DNA from: JBHEPS01 sp046261635
GTDB lineage: Bacteria; Acidobacteriota; Thermoanaerobaculia; Gp7-AA8
Assembly (NCBI GenBank): GCA_046261635.1
Contig: JBHEOL010000303.1
Coordinates: forward strand, 1-16,895
DNA length: 16,895 bases
Reading direction: 5' to 3'
Part shown: positions 14,864 to 16,895 of the stretch, one piece after another
Layout: each line of letters opens with the position of its first letter
Numbering within the stretch: the first letter of the stretch is position 1
The notes under the pieces: model-generated
What the model was told of the DNA's origin: nothing
The model's input: the letters and a program-made list of their open reading frames with translations, nothing else
Database searches by the model: none
Position numbers and translations under genes: made by a program

Positions 14864-14869
14864 TATCCT
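14864..14869 (+). promoter_or_regulatory. Candidate -10 box TATCCT upstream of guaB
   Basis: TATCCT lies 72 bp before the guaB start in the 141-bp gap after dacB. No -35 at proper spacing is seen. Predicted transcription start is near 14875, where an ATG begins a small frame. Confidence 0.3.
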
Positions 14870-14874
14870 CCAGC

Positions 14875-14949
14875 ATGGCGAACGCGCTGCAATTTCGTCC
14901 CTCCGCCGTCCGGTTTAAACCCCTCAAGAGGCAGATCCCGCATGAGTGA
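14875..14949 (+). CDS. Possible 24-residue upstream ORF overlapping the guaB start
   Basis: ATG 14875 opens a 24-codon frame (M-A-N-A-L-Q-F-R...) that ends at TGA 14947, 3 bp past the guaB ATG, in another frame. It has no Shine-Dalgarno, but if TATCCT at 14864 is the -10, the mRNA would begin at or next to this ATG. It is basic (four Arg, two Lys). It may be a chance frame. Confidence 0.2.
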   Translation: MANALQFRPSAVRFKPLKRQIPHE

Positions 14950-16504
14950 CTCCAAATCATCCGCTCCCGCCCTCGGCAAGGCCGAGATTCACGAGATCCG
15001 GCGCGACCAGCCGCTCCCTTCGGACCGGTTCGTCGAGGAGCCGCGCCTGGGCCTGACGTTCGACGACGTCCTTCTCGTGCCCGCCCACTCGGAGGTTCAT
15101 CCGAATATGGTCGACACGAGCAGTCAGCTCACCAAGGACATCCGCCTCAACATTCCGATCATCTCGGCGGCGATGGACACGGTGACCGAGGCTCGGCTGG
15201 CGATCGCGATGGCGCAGCAGGGAGGGATGGGGATCATCCACAAGAACATGGCGATCGAAGCGCAGGCGGAGGAAGTCGATCGCGTGAAGCGCTCCGAGGC
15301 CGGGATGATCGTCGACCCGGTGACGATGCGCCCCTGGCAGCGGATCTCCGAGGCGCTGCAGGTGATGGAAAAGTACAAGATCTCCGGCGTGCCGGTGACG
15401 GACGCGCACGGAAAGCTCGTCGGAATTCTGACCAATCGTGACCTCCGGTTCGAGACGCGCTTCGACCTGCCGATCTCCGAGAGGATGACCAAGGACGGCC
15501 TGATCACGGTTCCCGTCGGGACGACTCTCGACGAGGCGCGCGAAGTCCTGCACACGCACAGGATCGAGAAGCTCCTCGTGGTCGACGACAACGGAGACCT
15601 GAAGGGTCTGATCACGGTCAAGGACATCCAGAAGGCGCGGCGGTACCCGAGCGCCTCGAAGGATCCGCTCGGCCGGCTCCGCTGCGGTGCCGCCGTCGGC
15701 GTCGGAAAAGAGGGGCTCGAGCGTGCCCGCGCGCTGATCGATGCAAAGGTCGACGTGATCGTCATCGATTCGGCCCACGCGCACTCCGCCGGCGTCATGG
15801 ACATGATCCGGCAGTTCAAGAAGATCTTTCCCGACACTCCGCTGATCGCGGGGAACGTCGCCACGGCCGAGGCGGCGCAGGATCTCATCGATCTCGGCGT
15901 CGACGGCCTCAAGGTCGGCATCGGGCCGGGCTCGATCTGCACCACACGCGTGGTTGCCGGCGCGGGCGTCCCGCAGCTGACCGCGATCATGGACTGCACG
16001 CGCGTCGCCGAAAAATACGACATTCCGATCATCGCCGACGGCGGGATCAAGTTCTCGGGAGACATCACCAAGGCGATCGCGGCCGGCGCCCAGTGCGTGA
16101 TGGTCGGATCGCTGTTCGCCGGCACCGACGAGGCGCCCGGTGAGACGATTCTCTACCAGGGGCGGACGTTCAAGGCGTATCGCGGCATGGGCTCGATCGG
16201 GGCGATGCAGGCGGGCTCGCGCGACCGCTATTTCCAGGAGGACACCGAGGCCGCGAAGCTCGTTCCCGAAGGAATCGAGGGAAAGGTGCCCTACAAGGGT
16301 TCCCTCGGGGCGATGGTTCCTCAGCTCGTCGGCGGCCTCCGCTCCGGGATGGGGCTCGCGGGCGCACGCGACATCGAGGACCTCCGCACCCGCTCGAAAC
16401 TGATCCGGATCACCTCGGCCGGCCTCCGCGAGAGCCACGCCCACGACGTCATCATCACCAAGGAAGCGCCGAACTACCGGATCGATCCGGATCCGGAGCG
16501 CTGA
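14942..16504 (+). CDS. guaB: Inosine-5'-monophosphate dehydrogenase
   Basis: A 520-residue IMPDH that oxidises IMP to XMP with NAD+, the committed step of GMP synthesis, in the cytosol. The TIM-barrel starts at 'L-T-F-D-D-V-L-L-V-P' (38-47). Two CBS domains (about 121-170 and 182-231) interrupt it, the usual site for purine-nucleotide control. The catalytic loop G-P-G-S-I-C333-T-T holds the nucleophile; the flap motif 'G-S-R-D-R-Y-F-Q' and 'Y-R-G-M-G-S-I-G-A-M' are present. An N-terminal extension of about 30 polar residues precedes the family core, longer than usual. AAGAGG (14926-14931) lies 10 bp before ATG 14942. A strong hairpin terminator follows. Confidence 0.97.
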   Translation: MSDSKSSAPALGKAEIHEIRRDQPLPSDRFVEEPRLGLTFDDVLLVPAHSEVHPNMVDTSSQLTKDIRLNIPIISAAMDTVTEARLAIAMAQQGGMGIIHKNMAIEAQAEEVDRVKRSEAGMIVDPVTMRPWQRISEALQVMEKYKISGVPVTDAHGKLVGILTNRDLRFETRFDLPISERMTKDGLITVPVGTTLDEAREVLHTHRIEKLLVVDDNGDLKGLITVKDIQKARRYPSASKDPLGRLRCGAAVGVGKEGLERARALIDAKVDVIVIDSAHAHSAGVMDMIRQFKKIFPDTPLIAGNVATAEAAQDLIDLGVDGLKVGIGPGSICTTRVVAGAGVPQLTAIMDCTRVAEKYDIPIIADGGIKFSGDITKAIAAGAQCVMVGSLFAGTDEAPGETILYQGRTFKAYRGMGSIGAMQAGSRDRYFQEDTEAAKLVPEGIEGKVPYKGSLGAMVPQLVGGLRSGMGLAGARDIEDLRTRSKLIRITSAGLRESHAHDVIITKEAPNYRIDPDPER

Positions 16505-16522
16505 GATTCCGCTCACCCCTTC

Positions 16523-16552
16523 GAAGGCGGCCGCGAGGCCGCCTTCTCCTTT
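16523..16552 (+). terminator. Rho-independent terminator of guaB
   Basis: A perfect 10-bp stem GAAGGCGGCC (16523-16532) / GGCCGCCTTC (16537-16546) closed by a GCGA (GNRA) tetraloop, followed by a short pyrimidine tail ending TTT. It lies 18 bp after the stop codon. Confidence 0.85.
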
Positions 16553-16583
16553 CGCAGCAACCGTTTCAGAGGGAGAGATTCGC

Positions 16584-16895
16584 ATGAGCACACCGCGGTT
16601 CGACGATGGATGGCGCGCGGAAGCCCACCGCCTCGTCGACATGTTGTTCGATCACGTCGGCGCAGTCGGGGAGGGACCGGTCGTTCGCTGGAGCTCGCCC
16701 GCGGAAATGGACGCCGATCCTCGCTGGGCGATCGACCCGGAACGGGCGGATCCCTCGAGGCTCACGCTCCTCGCGAAGTCGCTCGCGGAGGGATCGATCC
16801 AGCTTCATCACCCGCGATATGCGGGGCATCAGGTGTGCCCTCCGTTCGCCCCGGCGGTGCTCGCCGATCTCGCGATTGCGACACTCAATCAGAGC
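16584..16895 (+). CDS. PLP-dependent group II decarboxylase, 3'-partial
   Basis: ATG 16584, with GGGAGAG 7 bp upstream, opens 104 codons that run off the right edge without a stop. The segment 'H-H-P-R-Y-A-G-H-Q-V-C-P-P' followed by a hydrophobic helix and 'L-N-Q-S' matches the N-terminal substrate-side region of the group II pyridoxal-5'-phosphate decarboxylases (glutamate, aromatic amino acid and diaminobutyrate decarboxylase family). The PLP lysine lies beyond the window. The substrate amino acid cannot be told from this part. Confidence 0.72.
   Translation, partial: MSTPRFDDGWRAEAHRLVDMLFDHVGAVGEGPVVRWSSPAEMDADPRWAIDPERADPSRLTLLAKSLAEGSIQLHHPRYAGHQVCPPFAPAVLADLAIATLNQS

Noticed and set aside
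14801..14941. Purine riboswitch upstream of guaB
   Set aside because: The gap shows no conserved purine-aptamer loops and no terminator before the start codon.

Overview
The window is GC-rich bacterial chromosome with ordinary housekeeping genes around a respiratory nitrite-ammonification locus. High GC, SD-led genes, a PEGA-free secreted protein of a type I associate with Acidobacteriota, and NrfA with an all-CxxCH heme set suggest an Acidobacteriota-like organism (perhaps Thermoanaerobaculia), probably from an assembled metagenome. That assignment is inference; no rRNA or tRNA gene is present to anchor it. The first 129 bases exactly repeat 403-531, so the left edge looks like a contig end with an assembly problem or a very recent partial duplication.

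Layout: 3-2018 is a partial gene for a membrane-anchored spermidine-synthase-like protein. 2115-3494 is an M20 metallopeptidase/dipeptidase, convergent with a LEA-type-2 lipoprotein (3545-4030, minus). 4296-5024 is a GT2 glycosyltransferase, followed by tyrS (5086-6324). A bidirectional hairpin terminator separates tyrS from a secreted calcium-motif protein (6382-7464, minus). Then comes the largest gene-free stretch (7465-8045), holding a promoter with an operator-like palindrome and a 186-bp imperfect palindromic element. 8046-10960 is a three-gene unit: an endonuclease/exonuclease/phosphatase-fold protein, nrfH (overlapping by 4 bp) and nrfA, with a 167-bp MITE-like palindrome placed exactly between nrfH and nrfA. 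A Crp/Fnr-family regulator (10963-11628, minus) ends 2 bp from nrfA. It is divergent, across only 39 bp, from a coupled HAD hydrolase / RNase Z-like MBL hydrolase pair (11668-13274). dacB (13331-14800) and guaB (14942-16504) follow, then a terminator and the 5' part of a PLP-dependent group II decarboxylase running off the right edge.

How genes work together: NrfH is the membrane tetraheme quinol oxidase that feeds electrons to pentaheme NrfA, which reduces nitrite to ammonium in the periplasm. The adjacent Crp/Fnr protein lacks both the usual cAMP ligands and Fe-S cysteines, so it is a natural candidate for a redox- or NO-responsive regulator of the locus. The most unusual features are the MITE-like insertion inside nrfHA, the catalytic-heme CxxCH in NrfA, and the unexplained palindromic element upstream of the operon.
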